Shown: positions 26,372-35,292 of the stretch, in pieces
How the letters are laid out: each line of letters opens with the position of its first letter
How positions within the stretch are numbered: the first letter of the stretch is position 1
Assembly (NCBI RefSeq): GCF_018734325.1
Contig: NZ_CP073754.1
Location: 1,798,001-1,862,000, forward strand
Direction of reading: 5' to 3'
Origin: Methylomonas paludis
GTDB lineage: Bacteria; Pseudomonadota; Gammaproteobacteria; Methylococcales; Methylomonadaceae
Length of the DNA stretch: 64,000 bases
Notes under the pieces: model-generated
Told to the model about the DNA's origin: nothing
Databases searched by the model: none
The model's input: the letters and a program-made list of their open reading frames with translations, nothing else
Translations under genes and position numbers: made by a program

Positions 26372-27295
26372 ATGATCAAGCCTAGTTATAAATTCGCCGT
26401 TAAACCTGTTGTGCTGCTACTGGCCAGCTTACCAATTTGCCTAACCGTGCAGGCCGCGGATAAAACTAAACCTGCAGCGCCGTTAAGCATAGCGGCCCAG
26501 CAAGGCGCTGAACTGAAAAAACAAAAACTGATTGCCGAACACAATCAGCAGATCATAGACGAAGCCAAGCAAGCGGTATTGGGTACCCAACAGGCCTTGC
26601 TGGATTTGGAGAAAAATGATGCGCCCGCTGCGCTGATTATTTTGCAGGAAGTGACCAAACAACTGGACACTATTTTAGTTGCCAATCCCGCTCTGGTGTT
26701 GGTAGCCGCTGACATTGAAGTGGATGTGATTGATTTTGACGGCAATGCCGCAGCCATAGCGGCCAAGGTTAAGCAGGCGGCAAATTTGCTTAATCACGGT
26801 AAATTGCAGGCCGGTCGTATGGTTGCGGATGAATTGGCCAGTGAAATGGATATTACTACTGCGAGTATTCCGTTGACCACTTATCCGGCGATCATCAAAG
26901 ATGCGGTGGTGCAGATTAATGCCGGTAAAGTTAAGGAAGCGGCTCAACTGCTGGAAAACGCACTCAACAGCTTGGTTCAACAAACCGAAATCATTCCGCT
27001 GCCCTTGTTACGCGCTGAAACCTTATTGCTGGAAGCCGCAACCCTGGAACAAAAAACCGATTTAACTAAAGCTGAAAATCGGGATGCGGTGCTTAAATTA
27101 ACGGCTACAGCTAAAGAAAAACTGAAAATTGCCGAGCTGTTGGGTTATGGCAGCAAAGCCGATTATCAACCGTTTTATCAGGTGATTGATAATATTAAAG
27201 ACAGTATTAATACTGAAAAATCGGCGGCTACCTGGGCAAAAATCAAGCTGGCGCTGGCTGAGCTGAAAACCAAGATTACGCCTGCTGCGAAATAA
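26372..27295 (+). CDS. YfdX-family periplasmic protein
   Basis: The 307-residue product has a Sec signal peptide (cleavage near LTVQAADKT) and a long helical part. Segments SIAAQQGAELKKQKLIAEHN, AKQAVLGTQQALLDLEK and AAKVKQAANLLNHGKLQAGR match the YfdX domain, known in enterobacteria under the acid-response regulator EvgA. YfdX-type proteins are linked to stress survival; their biochemical function is not settled. It begins 52 bp after pgi, so it may be the last gene of the phosphoketolase region. Confidence 0.85.
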   Translation: MIKPSYKFAVKPVVLLLASLPICLTVQAADKTKPAAPLSIAAQQGAELKKQKLIAEHNQQIIDEAKQAVLGTQQALLDLEKNDAPAALIILQEVTKQLDTILVANPALVLVAADIEVDVIDFDGNAAAIAAKVKQAANLLNHGKLQAGRMVADELASEMDITTASIPLTTYPAIIKDAVVQINAGKVKEAAQLLENALNSLVQQTEIIPLPLLRAETLLLEAATLEQKTDLTKAENRDAVLKLTATAKEKLKIAELLGYGSKADYQPFYQVIDNIKDSINTEKSAATWAKIKLALAELKTKITPAAK

Positions 27296-27420
27296 AGCTT
27301 TAGGGTTGTCGATAACTTTTGGCGCATTAAAAATCAGTTTCAAGCTAATCAGACAATGATCGGCGAATTTCGACACAAATCCGGCAATCGCTCCAGTTTT
27401 GCCAATGCCAGAAAATTGAT

Positions 27421-27857
27421 AATAAGTTGACGTTGGATTGGCGGAATCAGGCTGGGTTGAATGATAATGAAACCCAGCTTTGCAGCTGAAAAGTTTTGAA
27501 ATTCAAAATCATTTTGGATGTAAAGAAACTTGGCTTTTTCAAGGCATTCGCTGGGTTTCGCGTTGCTCTACCCAGCCTACGGCGCTAACAGCCAGAAGAA
27601 AACGGGGTCTGTCCCCTTTTTAAGGGGTCTGTCCCCTTTTTAATGTCCCCTTTTTTAATAAGCTGACGTTGGATTTGCGGAAGTCGGTTCGGTTGAATGA
27701 TAATGAAACCCAGCTTTGAAGCCGAAAAGTTTTGAATTTCAAAACCATTTTGGATGCAAAGAAACTTGGCTTTTTCAAAGCATCCGCTGGGTTTCGCGTT
27801 GCTCTACCCAGCCTACGGCGCTAACAGCCAGAAGAAAACGTGGTCTGTCCCCTTTTT
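27421..27857. repeat. Direct repeat of about 200 bp, two copies with 236-bp period
   Basis: 27421-27620 and 27657-27857 are near copies. Each contains CCCAGC arms that can form a hairpin (GAAACCCAGC... and GCTGGGTTTC), and each ends GGGGTCTGTCCCC or similar. Short runs of GGTCTGTCCCC are further repeated between them. No gene was recognised in 27296-27946. Confidence 0.75.
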
Positions 27858-27946
27858 GCTCCAATTACAAATAATGAAGTCGCGCCGGGATGTTGCGGAT
27901 ACGCTAGCCAGCCCCGCCCGGTGTTGTCGGGCGGGGCGAGGCTGTA

Positions 27947-28153
27947 TCACACCACTAAGGCGTCTTTGCTGTTTTGCCAGTAGCTGCTTTGCGGTTGGGC
28001 TCGATGCTGATTGGCGGGAACCAGGCATTTGCATTGCAGACAAATGAAATTTCCGGTTGGACCGCCGTAGGCGTATTCGGTGATTAAAGTCGGGTGCCGA
28101 CAAACGCTGTTATTTGGGTTTGTGGTTAAAGACTGTGTGTTTTGCGTATTCAT
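27947..28153 (-). CDS. Small Cys-rich protein, possible zinc ribbon
   Basis: 68 residues from the ATG at 28153, which has an AGGATGGG site; an upstream in-frame ATG at 28186 is less likely. Two Cys/His pairs are visible, VCRHPTLI and FICLQCKCLVP, with a Gly/Tyr stretch between (YAYGGPTGN), consistent with a small zinc ribbon. No signal peptide. No family was recognised. A partly matching operator lies 89 bp upstream, as for several other small genes here. Confidence 0.6.
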   Translation of the reverse strand: MNTQNTQSLTTNPNNSVCRHPTLITEYAYGGPTGNFICLQCKCLVPANQHRAQPQSSYWQNSKDALVV

Positions 28154-28519
28154 ACTTGTTTCCCATCCTGGTTTACGGCACATCAAAGACTGATTAATTC
28201 AGTTGCCGGTCTATAGTATTACCTTAAAATCAGCGTCTGTCAGTACGCTGGGTCACAATTAAAATGGTGGTGCTGAGTATCTGTTTCCAGTCTGGATACA
28301 AAATAATTTAAGTTTTGCATAAGGCTAAATATTCGAATCTTTAAATATAGGGTAATCTCGTATCACAGTGTAATCGAGGAATTGCTAACCGACAACCTTG
28401 ATTTTATATTGCAGCTTCAAGGCGATTCTTAAAGGGGTTGACCGGAAGCATTTGAGTAAGTTTCAATGCAAATACCCAAAGAATGAAAATATTTTCCCGG
28501 TAATGCTAAAGGGTTTGAT
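28154..28519. other. Intergenic region
   Basis: About 365 bp between a start (28153) and a stop (28520), both on the minus strand. Apart from one putative operator near 28242 nothing was recognised; the sequence near 28360-28430 resembles degenerate REP-like hairpins. Confidence 0.5.
28242..28257. promoter_or_regulatory. Putative operator upstream of small Cys-rich gene
   Basis: AGTACG-CTGG-GTCACA, left half one change from TGTNCG and right half degenerate; 89 bp upstream of the ATG at 28153 (minus strand). Confidence 0.3.
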
Positions 28520-29281
28520 TTAGTTTGAGGTGAGGCTAAAGTTTGCGGTCAATGCGGCGTGGTCTGATAACAAGCGCCAGGGTGATGCGGTGAGACCGGC
28601 ACAGTCTATGGGTTTAAGTCCGCGGTAATAGATGCGATCCATCCTGAAAATGGGTAGCCAGACCGGAAAGCTTTGCACATGGCTGCCCTGCATGACCTGA
28701 AACACTTCGCGCAAGCCCAGGCTGTGATGGAACTGCCGATTTGCCTGTTCTGACCAGTCATTAAAATCACCGGCAATTATTAATACCGCATCACGCGGCA
28801 CATGGCTGTTAATACGCCGGCAGAGCATGGCCATTTGCCGGCGGCGCTCTCTGGCCAGCAAACCAAAATGTATACAGATGATATGGACGGGGTTGCTTAG
28901 TCCCGGCAGCTGGATGCTGGCATGCAATACACTGCGGCTGGCCCAGCTGAATGGTGAGACGTTGAGGTTTTCCCAGCTCACAAATGGATATTTACTCAGA
29001 ATTGCATTGCCGTGATGTCCATGTTCGTAAACGGCATTTTTGGCGTAAGCGTGATATGGCCATAGGTCTTTGGCCAGATATTCTATTTGAGAAAGCTCGG
29101 GCCAGCCGGCTATTTGCCGGGCATTTTGCAGGTGCTGGCCTTGAATTTCCTGTAAAAACACCAGGTCGGCATTGACTTTATGCAAGGCTAGTCGAATTTC
29201 GGGCAGCACAAAACTCCGATTGCCGACACTAAAGCCTTTATGCATGTTATAGCTTAATACCGACAGTGCCTGCAGGGTCAT
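28520..29281 (-). CDS. Endonuclease/exonuclease/phosphatase family protein
   Basis: 253 residues from the ATG at 29281, which overlaps the stop of the cardiolipin synthase gene (ATGA). The EEP fold motifs are present: LSVLSYNMHKGF at the start, LVFLQEIQG with the metal-binding Glu, HGHHGNAILSKYPF, VLIIAGDFNDWSE, and the closing LLSDHAALTANFSL with the catalytic Asp-His. Family members are Mg2+-dependent phosphodiesterases acting on DNA, RNA or phospholipid headgroups. Its coupling to a phospholipase D-type synthase suggests a phospholipid role. This pair occurs together in many proteobacteria. Longer in-frame starts up to 29413 would overlap the upstream gene and lie outside the domain. Confidence 0.87.
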   Translation of the reverse strand: MTLQALSVLSYNMHKGFSVGNRSFVLPEIRLALHKVNADLVFLQEIQGQHLQNARQIAGWPELSQIEYLAKDLWPYHAYAKNAVYEHGHHGNAILSKYPFVSWENLNVSPFSWASRSVLHASIQLPGLSNPVHIICIHFGLLARERRRQMAMLCRRINSHVPRDAVLIIAGDFNDWSEQANRQFHHSLGLREVFQVMQGSHVQSFPVWLPIFRMDRIYYRGLKPIDCAGLTASPWRLLSDHAALTANFSLTSN

Positions 29282-30642
29282 AAATAGGGTGATATCAGCC
29301 AGCATAAGCTGTTGCGCAGCCGCACCAGGGGATTGCCGTGATACAAACCGGCCAGACTCAGTTGCGCAGATTGACTGCGGGCCTGACCGATATAGGCCGC
29401 CAGTTCGGTACATAAATTGGTATCAAATACTTCCACCACAATTTCAAAATTAAGTCTAAGACTGCGGGTATCAAAATTGGCTGAGCCGATTTGCGCATAC
29501 TGCTGGTCGACCACGAATAGTTTGGCGTGTGAAAAGGGTGGCTGTTGCAAGGCAATTTTTACCCCACGGCTGAGTAAGGCCGGCAGCCAATGCAGGGTGG
29601 CCCAATCCACGAAGGGCAAATTACTGCGCAAGGGCAGTACCAAGGCTACGTCAACACCGCGCAAGGCAGCGGCCTGCAAGGCTGCCACCAGTTCCGGCGG
29701 GGGGATGAAATAGGGTGTCATAATCAGTACCTGACGTTGAGCCAGACTAATGGCGCCCAATATCATTAATAACAGCTTGTCGGCATCCTCATCCGGACCA
29801 CCGGTTATGACCCGGCAGATGACGCTGCCGTGGGCAGGCATGGGGACTGGGCTGGGTTGTTTTAGGGTTTCGGTGGTGACTAATTGCCAGTCGGTGGTGA
29901 AGATCTCGGTCAATTGGGCTATGACCGGGCCTAATATACAGAAGTGAATATCGGTTAAGCGGCGGCCCTGACTACCGGCTACTTCTCTGCCACCCAGATT
30001 CATGCCGCCGACATAAGCCTGCTTGGCATCGATCAGCAACATTTTGCGATGGTTGCGGCAGTTTAAGGAAACATTGGGCGGGAACAGCCGTGGCGGCAGA
30101 AATTGAGCGGCGGTAACCCCGAGCCGGTTAAGCACGGTGGTGACATGCGGCCAGTCATACCATTCGCCGATACCATCTACCAATACTTTGACACTGACAC
30201 CACGGCCAACCGCCTCAGCCAAGGCATGAACAAAACCCATGCCGACCTGGTCGGTCTGAAAAATATAGGTGGACAGCCAAATTGAATGCCGGGCTTCTGC
30301 GATAGCCTGCAGCATGCGGGGGAAGGCGATTTCGCCGTTGTACAATGGTTCCACACAATTGCCGCCAGCCGGCAGCCACTGGCTTAAGGCATTGCCGATC
30401 AGCGCTTGGGCCGGAAAAATGTCAACATCCGTTTCCGGCGCAACCGGTAAAGGCTGTCGGGATAAATCCTGGGCAATATTAATCCGGGGTTTGACCCGGT
30501 TTATGCCAAACAGCCAGTAGAGCAGGGGGCCACCGAGCGGAAATAGCCAGCATACGGCAATCCAGCTCATGGCGCTACGCGGGTCAGCTTTGCTGAGCAG
30601 GGCATGGACAGCAGCAGTGGCTGCGCTGCCCAGATAAAACAA
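29278..30642 (-). CDS. Cardiolipin synthase (phospholipase D family)
   Basis: 454 residues with two HKD motifs: NHRKMLLIDAKQAYVGGMN (about 205-225) and SHAKLFVVDQQYAQIGSANF (about 375-395). An N-terminal membrane segment of the synthase type precedes them (SAMSWIAVCWLFPLGGPLLY). It joins two phosphatidylglycerols, or phosphatidylglycerol with another headgroup donor, at the inner membrane. The start is a TTG at 30642, because an in-frame stop lies just upstream and the N-terminal helix needs it; no strong ribosome site is visible. It is translationally coupled to the downstream EEP-family gene. Confidence 0.88.
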   Translation of the reverse strand: MFYLGSAATAAVHALLSKADPRSAMSWIAVCWLFPLGGPLLYWLFGINRVKPRINIAQDLSRQPLPVAPETDVDIFPAQALIGNALSQWLPAGGNCVEPLYNGEIAFPRMLQAIAEARHSIWLSTYIFQTDQVGMGFVHALAEAVGRGVSVKVLVDGIGEWYDWPHVTTVLNRLGVTAAQFLPPRLFPPNVSLNCRNHRKMLLIDAKQAYVGGMNLGGREVAGSQGRRLTDIHFCILGPVIAQLTEIFTTDWQLVTTETLKQPSPVPMPAHGSVICRVITGGPDEDADKLLLMILGAISLAQRQVLIMTPYFIPPPELVAALQAAALRGVDVALVLPLRSNLPFVDWATLHWLPALLSRGVKIALQQPPFSHAKLFVVDQQYAQIGSANFDTRSLRLNFEIVVEVFDTNLCTELAAYIGQARSQSAQLSLAGLYHGNPLVRLRNSLCWLISPYL

Positions 30643-30680
30643 GACTAATATGCCATGCTCAGCGCTGAATAACTCAGTGC

Positions 30681-30956
30681 TTATTTGCCGGCCACTGATT
30701 TTTCATAGGCATCTGCCTCAGCGTCATGATGCGCGGCCAGAGCTAAATGTTTGTTTTTTAATTGGGATTTGCCAACGGCCTGCGCTGCGGCCGCCAGTGA
30801 ACGTTCTTTTTTGGCCAGGTCACGGCGGTATTCCACATGGCTTTGCTTTACTTCGGACGCTGAGTTTTGCTCGGCAGCTGCTCCGGCCAATACAGGCGCG
30901 GAAACACTGGTCAGTATTGCAATCAGGGCCAGATGTAGAAATGTGTTTTTTTGCAT
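30681..30956 (-). CDS. Small exported protein, paralogue of the gene at 14517-14828
   Basis: 91 residues with a Sec signal peptide ending near APVLAGAAAEQ. The mature helix YRRDLAKKERSLAAAAQAVG and LKNKHLALAAHHDAEADAYE parallels the 14517-14828 product in length and spacing. Likely periplasmic. No known domain. An operator-like site is 124 bp upstream, shared with the divergent lipoprotein gene at 31216. Confidence 0.68.
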   Translation of the reverse strand: MQKNTFLHLALIAILTSVSAPVLAGAAAEQNSASEVKQSHVEYRRDLAKKERSLAAAAQAVGKSQLKNKHLALAAHHDAEADAYEKSVAGK

Positions 30957-31079
30957 TATATTCTCTCAGATTATTTTTAATGGCAGGCTAAGACCTAAGC
31001 GGGTTAGGCATTAAGTTTTGCTGCCTGGAATGAGTCAAAGGCCTGCTTCTTTATCTTGCCAAGTTTCCGACACTTGTTC

Positions 31080-31095
31080 TGTGCGGCAGCACACT
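31080..31095. promoter_or_regulatory. Putative shared operator between divergent small genes
   Basis: TGTGCG-GCAG-CACACT, left half exact and right half degenerate, almost midway between the divergent starts at 30956 (124 bp) and 31216 (121 bp). Confidence 0.4.
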
Positions 31096-31215
31096 TAAGA
31101 CTCATATTTTCATCATAACATGTAAGGTTATATTGTTAGGATTTAATTGTTTTTGTAACGAGTAGGACTAATATTAGTCATTGAGCTTATGATTAGCTTC
31201 ACTACGAGGTGTACT

Positions 31216-31611
31216 ATGAAAAAATGTGCAATAGGGTTGTTAAATTTTCTGTTAATTAGCGCTTGCGCCAGTAATGATTCACTCATAAAAACCCCAAACC
31301 AGGATCAAGATTTGGGCTATTTTGCCGATGCTACTAAGTGCAGTGCAGCCGCTATGCGCCATGAGACGATTTTGTTACCTAGTCCTACCCTGGCCGGATC
31401 TATTGATATTCCAATGGGTTATGATGCAGATAAGTTCCAGAGCTGTATGACGTACGCGGGGCGACCGGTTGACCGGGGCGATAGTCGTCTGTATTTCCAG
31501 GTTTCAGAGGATTGTCTTAGCGCTGCGCGGAAAGCTGAACATGCGGATTTGGAATATGCCGACTGTATAAAACGTAGTCCTCTGAATGTTGAAGTGATAG
31601 ACAAGGAATAA
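31216..31611 (+). CDS. Predicted lipoprotein with conserved Cys residues
   Basis: 131 residues from the ATG at 31216 (site CGAGGTG); the longer start at 31189 is not needed. The signal peptide ends in a lipobox (LLISACASN). The mature part has spaced cysteines (DATKCSAAAMRHE, FQSCMTYAGRP, SEDCLSAARKAE, YADCIKRSP), probably two disulfides. It resembles small lipoproteins of unknown function and more loosely the lipoprotein at 54729-55118. It shares its upstream region with the small exported protein gene at 30681. Confidence 0.65.
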   Translation: MKKCAIGLLNFLLISACASNDSLIKTPNQDQDLGYFADATKCSAAAMRHETILLPSPTLAGSIDIPMGYDADKFQSCMTYAGRPVDRGDSRLYFQVSEDCLSAARKAEHADLEYADCIKRSPLNVEVIDKE

Positions 31612-31682
31612 ATGCGGGCATGAGGCTATGGATTTGCTGTGGGGGAGATCATCCGTGCCGATTAGCGGGCAGCGAATTATTA

Positions 31683-31698
31683 TGTTCGTTGACGAACA
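31683..31698. promoter_or_regulatory. Putative operator upstream of the 31759 gene
   Basis: TGTTCG-TTGA-CGAACA, a perfect 6+6 inverted repeat and an exact match to TGTNCG-N4-CGNACA. It is 61 bp before the ATG at 31759, the closest of all sites found. Confidence 0.55.
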
Positions 31699-31758
31699 GA
31701 CTTGCTATGCTTTTAAGCCAATAATTCTGCTTAGGCATTAGCTTTTCAGGAGACCGTC

Positions 31759-32160
31759 ATGAACACAAAAGCAGGTATTTGGATAGACCACAGGCAGGCA
31801 TATATCGTATTGATTGGCCCCGGCAGTGAATCACTTAAAAATATAGAGTCGGATATAGAAAAACATGTGCGCTTTTCCAGCCACACTGCCGATATTGACG
31901 GCGCGGCGGACGACCAGCGCGATCATCGCTATACCAGTCATCTGAATGCTTATTATGACAAGGTGATTGCTTTGTTAGGGGATGCCTCTGTTGTGCTGGT
32001 ATTTGGGCCTGGAGAGGCCAAACGTGAATTGGAACAACGCTTGATCAGCAAGGGCGGGGCTAAACGTATTATCGGTATTGAAACGGCTGACAAAATGACT
32101 GAGTCGCAGATTACCACCAAAGTAAGACAGCATTATGATGTACTGTTCCACAGCGTCTGA
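31759..32160 (+). CDS. Conserved hypothetical protein, possible eRF1-like/ribosome-associated fold
   Basis: 133 residues with a good CAGGAG site. The N-terminal AGIWIDHRQAYIVLIG, EKHVRFSSHTADIDG and the central LLGDASVVLVFGPGEAKREL match a widespread family of small proteins found with stress genes in proteobacteria; I recall it as having an eRF1 domain-like or host-attachment-like fold, but this is not certain. Cytoplasmic. It is preceded by the most symmetrical operator in the window. The role is unknown; ribosome protection under stress is a guess. Confidence 0.75.
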   Translation: MNTKAGIWIDHRQAYIVLIGPGSESLKNIESDIEKHVRFSSHTADIDGAADDQRDHRYTSHLNAYYDKVIALLGDASVVLVFGPGEAKRELEQRLISKGGAKRIIGIETADKMTESQITTKVRQHYDVLFHSV

Positions 32161-32244
32161 ACTGCTGGCGGTTCTGGGCAGGATATGGCCGGAACCGGTT
32201 AGCTGCCGCCTGATCCGGCAAGCAGAGCCGCTAGTACTGACAAT

Positions 32245-34521
32245 GTGCTGAATAATCCAGCCAATCTAAGTTTACGTATTTCGGAAAGCCGCTACCGGCG
32301 CTTATTTGAAACAGCTCAGGACGGCATTTTGCTGCTGAATGCCGATACTGCGCAGATTGAGGATGTTAATCCTTATTTAATCCATATGTTGGGTTATAGC
32401 CATTTGGAGTTTTTGGGTAAGAAGTTATGGGAAGTCGGCTCTTTTGCCGACATCAGCCAGAGCAAAGAAATTTTTGCCGCCTTGCAGTTGAGCGGTTATG
32501 TGCGTTATGAAAATTTACCGTTAACAACTAAGACCGGCTTGCGCATCCAGGTTGAGTTTGTATCCAACAGTTATGACTGCGAGGGTATTAAGGTCATCCA
32601 GTGCAATATTCGCGATATTACCGAACGCAAGGCGCTGGATAGCCAAATATTGCGTCACATTCAACTCTATGCCGCGCTCAGCCAGTGTAATAAGGCGATA
32701 GTCCACTGTGTGGATCAGCAACAATTATTTTTGCAGATTTGCCGGGCAGCCGTTGAATACGGCGGGATGAAAACTGCTTTTATCGGTTTGATTGATGCCG
32801 ATACTCAAATATTGCGCATCGCTGCCAGTTTTGGCGAAAGCGCGGCGGAACTTAGCGATATTGAAATTTCAGCCTGCCCGGACAGTCCGTTTGGGCAGGG
32901 GCCGATCGGGATTGCCATCCGGACCCGCACACCGTTCTGGTGTCAGGATTTTGGCCACGATCCGCTCAACATCCCCTGGCTGGAGCGCGGCAAAACGGCG
33001 GGCTGGGCGGCTTCGGCATGCTTGCCCCTGTATCATAATCAGCAGGTGATTGGGGCTTTTGTATTGTATTCCAGCGCCAAGAATTCATTCGATGCGGCTG
33101 CCTGTGATCTGCTGGTGGAAATGGCTACGGATATTAGTTTTGCGCTGGATAATTTAGCCCGTGAAGTGTTGCGCAAACAGGCGGAAGCGGATATTGCTCA
33201 ATTGGCATTTTATGACCCTCTCACTGCCTTGCCTAACCGTCGACTGCTGCACAACCGTTTGCAGCAAACGCTGAATACTGAGTTTGAGCCTGGCAAGCAT
33301 AGCGCCATGTTCATGATTGATCTGGACAATTTTAAAAATCTGAATGACTCCCTGGGCCATAATATCGGCGATTTGTTATTAATAGAAGTTGCCAAGCGTT
33401 TGCAAGCCTGTGTCAGCGCCACGGCTACCGTGGCTAGGTTGGGCGGGGACGAGTTTATTGTTCTGGTATCAGATTTGGATACTCAGTTGGCCACTGCAAC
33501 CAGTCAGGCCGCTGCCATTGGCCATAAAATTTTAGCGGCGATCAGCCAGGTTTATTCTCTGAAAGGCAATGAATATCACGGCTCGACCAGCATTGGCATT
33601 AGTCTGTTTACCAGTGGCAATACGTCTGAAACCGAATTACTCAAACATACAGATACCGCTATGTATCAGGCCAAAAGCGTAGGCGGTAATAATCAGTATT
33701 TTTATAATCCGGCATTGCAGGCGGCATTGGAAATTCGTACCGAATTGGGGCGTGATTTACATAGCGCCATATCTGGCCACCAACTAAGCCTGTATTATCA
33801 GGCGCAGGTTGACAATAAGCGGCAGGTGTTGGGGGCCGAGGTTTTGCTGCGCTGGCAGCATCCGCAACGCGGCTTGATTTCACCATTGCTGTTTATTCCT
33901 TTGACGGAAGAAAAAGGTGTGATTATTGATATCGGCCACTGGGTGCTGGAATCGGCCTGTATGCAACTTAAAGCCTGGGAAGCCGATCCGCGTTTCAGTG
34001 CTTTAAAAATTGCGGTAAATGTTAGTGCCAGGCAGTTTTATCAGGTTGATTTTGTTGAACAAGTGATTTGTATTCTGCGTAATACCGCTGTCGATCCGCA
34101 CAAGCTTAAGTTGGAACTGACCGAAAGTGTGGTGATGGACGATATTGATGGCACTATCGTCAAGATGCACGCGCTGCGGCGCTATGGTGTCAGTTTTTCC
34201 CTGGATGATTTTGGTACCGGTTATTCATCGCTATCTTATTTGACCCAATTACCGGTCGATCAATTAAAAATTGACCAGTCTTTTGTGCATAACATCGGGG
34301 TAAAACACAGTGATGCTATCATCGTGCAAACCATCATCGGTATGGCTGACAATCTGGGCATGGAGGTGCTTGCCGAAGGGGTGGAAACTGAAGCTCAGCG
34401 GCTTTTTTTGGAGCAACACGGCTGCCGACATTATCAGGGCTTTTTGTTTTGCCGACCGGCCCCTATTGCGGAACTTGAGACTTTGGTAATACCGGCACCT
34501 GCAGCTCACATCATTATTTAA
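32245..34521 (+). CDS. PAS-GAF-GGDEF-EAL cyclic-di-GMP protein
   Basis: 758 residues with no membrane segment. Order: PAS (about 10-130, YRRLFETAQDGILLLNADTA), GAF (about 150-295), GGDEF (about 315-485, with intact RLGGDEFIVL and the PLTALPNRRLLHNRLQQ start), EAL (about 500-750, with LELTESVVMDD and FSLDDFGTGYSSLSYL). The EAL motif itself reads EVL (GAEVLLRWQHP), a change seen in some active phosphodiesterases. It may therefore make and break cyclic-di-GMP under control of the PAS/GAF sensors. The GTG at 32245 is the start; a CTG further upstream is possible. The gene follows the 31759 gene by 84 bp with no obvious promoter. Confidence 0.9.
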   Translation: MLNNPANLSLRISESRYRRLFETAQDGILLLNADTAQIEDVNPYLIHMLGYSHLEFLGKKLWEVGSFADISQSKEIFAALQLSGYVRYENLPLTTKTGLRIQVEFVSNSYDCEGIKVIQCNIRDITERKALDSQILRHIQLYAALSQCNKAIVHCVDQQQLFLQICRAAVEYGGMKTAFIGLIDADTQILRIAASFGESAAELSDIEISACPDSPFGQGPIGIAIRTRTPFWCQDFGHDPLNIPWLERGKTAGWAASACLPLYHNQQVIGAFVLYSSAKNSFDAAACDLLVEMATDISFALDNLAREVLRKQAEADIAQLAFYDPLTALPNRRLLHNRLQQTLNTEFEPGKHSAMFMIDLDNFKNLNDSLGHNIGDLLLIEVAKRLQACVSATATVARLGGDEFIVLVSDLDTQLATATSQAAAIGHKILAAISQVYSLKGNEYHGSTSIGISLFTSGNTSETELLKHTDTAMYQAKSVGGNNQYFYNPALQAALEIRTELGRDLHSAISGHQLSLYYQAQVDNKRQVLGAEVLLRWQHPQRGLISPLLFIPLTEEKGVIIDIGHWVLESACMQLKAWEADPRFSALKIAVNVSARQFYQVDFVEQVICILRNTAVDPHKLKLELTESVVMDDIDGTIVKMHALRRYGVSFSLDDFGTGYSSLSYLTQLPVDQLKIDQSFVHNIGVKHSDAIIVQTIIGMADNLGMEVLAEGVETEAQRLFLEQHGCRHYQGFLFCRPAPIAELETLVIPAPAAHIII

Positions 34522-34523
34522 TT

Positions 34524-34692
34524 GTAACTATTCAGCGTAGCCTCGATGGAGCATCGCGGAATTGAGGCGTTATTTAGCAAACGGCTTTGCAGCATCCTGT
34601 CGCATTTTCAGGTAACTCTGCTTCGATGTTCCTCGATTCCACTGCGTTTCATCGAGGCTACGGGGTCTGCTTTTCAATAGGGTGAATAGTTA
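34524..34692. repeat. TIR-bounded repeat carrying a REP-like hairpin
   Basis: Left end GTAACTATTCAGCGTA and right end TGAATAGTTAC are inverted copies, as in the MITE-like family. The interior differs and includes a REP-like hairpin at 34631-34657 and another TCGATG-type palindrome near 34540, as if two repeat types had combined. Confidence 0.6.
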
Positions 34693-34727
34693 CATTTAAT
34701 TTGGCAACATTATTGCTGCAGCCAATA

Positions 34728-34743
34728 TGTGATATAGCGTACA
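34728..34743. promoter_or_regulatory. Putative operator upstream of the 34813 gene
   Basis: TGTGAT-ATAG-CGTACA, right half exact and left half degenerate relative to TGTNCG-N4-CGNACA, 70 bp before the ATG. Confidence 0.4.
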
Positions 34744-34812
34744 GACCCTGCCCAGCTGAACTAATATACTTGTATGGTATCAAACATATTAATAAACAAA
34801 GGCAGGTGTATC

Positions 34813-35178
34813 ATGAACATAAGCGCAACTGGGCATACAGAAGCCGAAAAACTGCAGGGCTTAAAAAAACTGGCAACGACTGTTTACGTTTGTCAGGTAT
34901 TTGCTGTAATGATGATAGGGTTACCATTATTTGTTGGGGTGGCTATTAATTTTTTCAATCGTGATGATGTACAAGGTACTTGGCTGGAATCACATTTTAA
35001 CTGGCAAATTAAAACCGCCTGGGTATCTCTGGCCGGATTTGCTTTAGCCGGGCTTTCTTTTGACTTGGGATTTGGTGTTTATATTTTGCTGGTTACTGTG
35101 GTTTGGCTGATTTACCGCATAGCTATCGGCTGGTATACGCTGAGTGATGATCAAGCTATTAACAATAATATTAATTAA
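34813..35178 (+). CDS. Small membrane protein, DUF4870-like
   Basis: 121 residues from the ATG at 34813 (site GGCAGGTG). Three hydrophobic segments are visible (VYVCQVFAVMMIGLPLFVGV, TAWVSLAGFALAGLSFDLG, YILLVTVVWLIYRIAIGWY). The loop TWLESHFNWQIKTAW resembles small membrane proteins of the DUF4870-like type, in which a short polar motif precedes a helix pair. Function unknown. It has a candidate operator at 70 bp and stands alone. Confidence 0.7.
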   Translation: MNISATGHTEAEKLQGLKKLATTVYVCQVFAVMMIGLPLFVGVAINFFNRDDVQGTWLESHFNWQIKTAWVSLAGFALAGLSFDLGFGVYILLVTVVWLIYRIAIGWYTLSDDQAINNNIN

Positions 35179-35292
35179 GCAATTGTGATTGTTCTGCTTC
35201 AATTTTGGACGGCGCTTTTTTAAGGCTGTTGTGTGATTTGACAAGATGGCTTCGATGCGTTTATCGCGTTTTGGGGGATCATCTGCTGCGAT

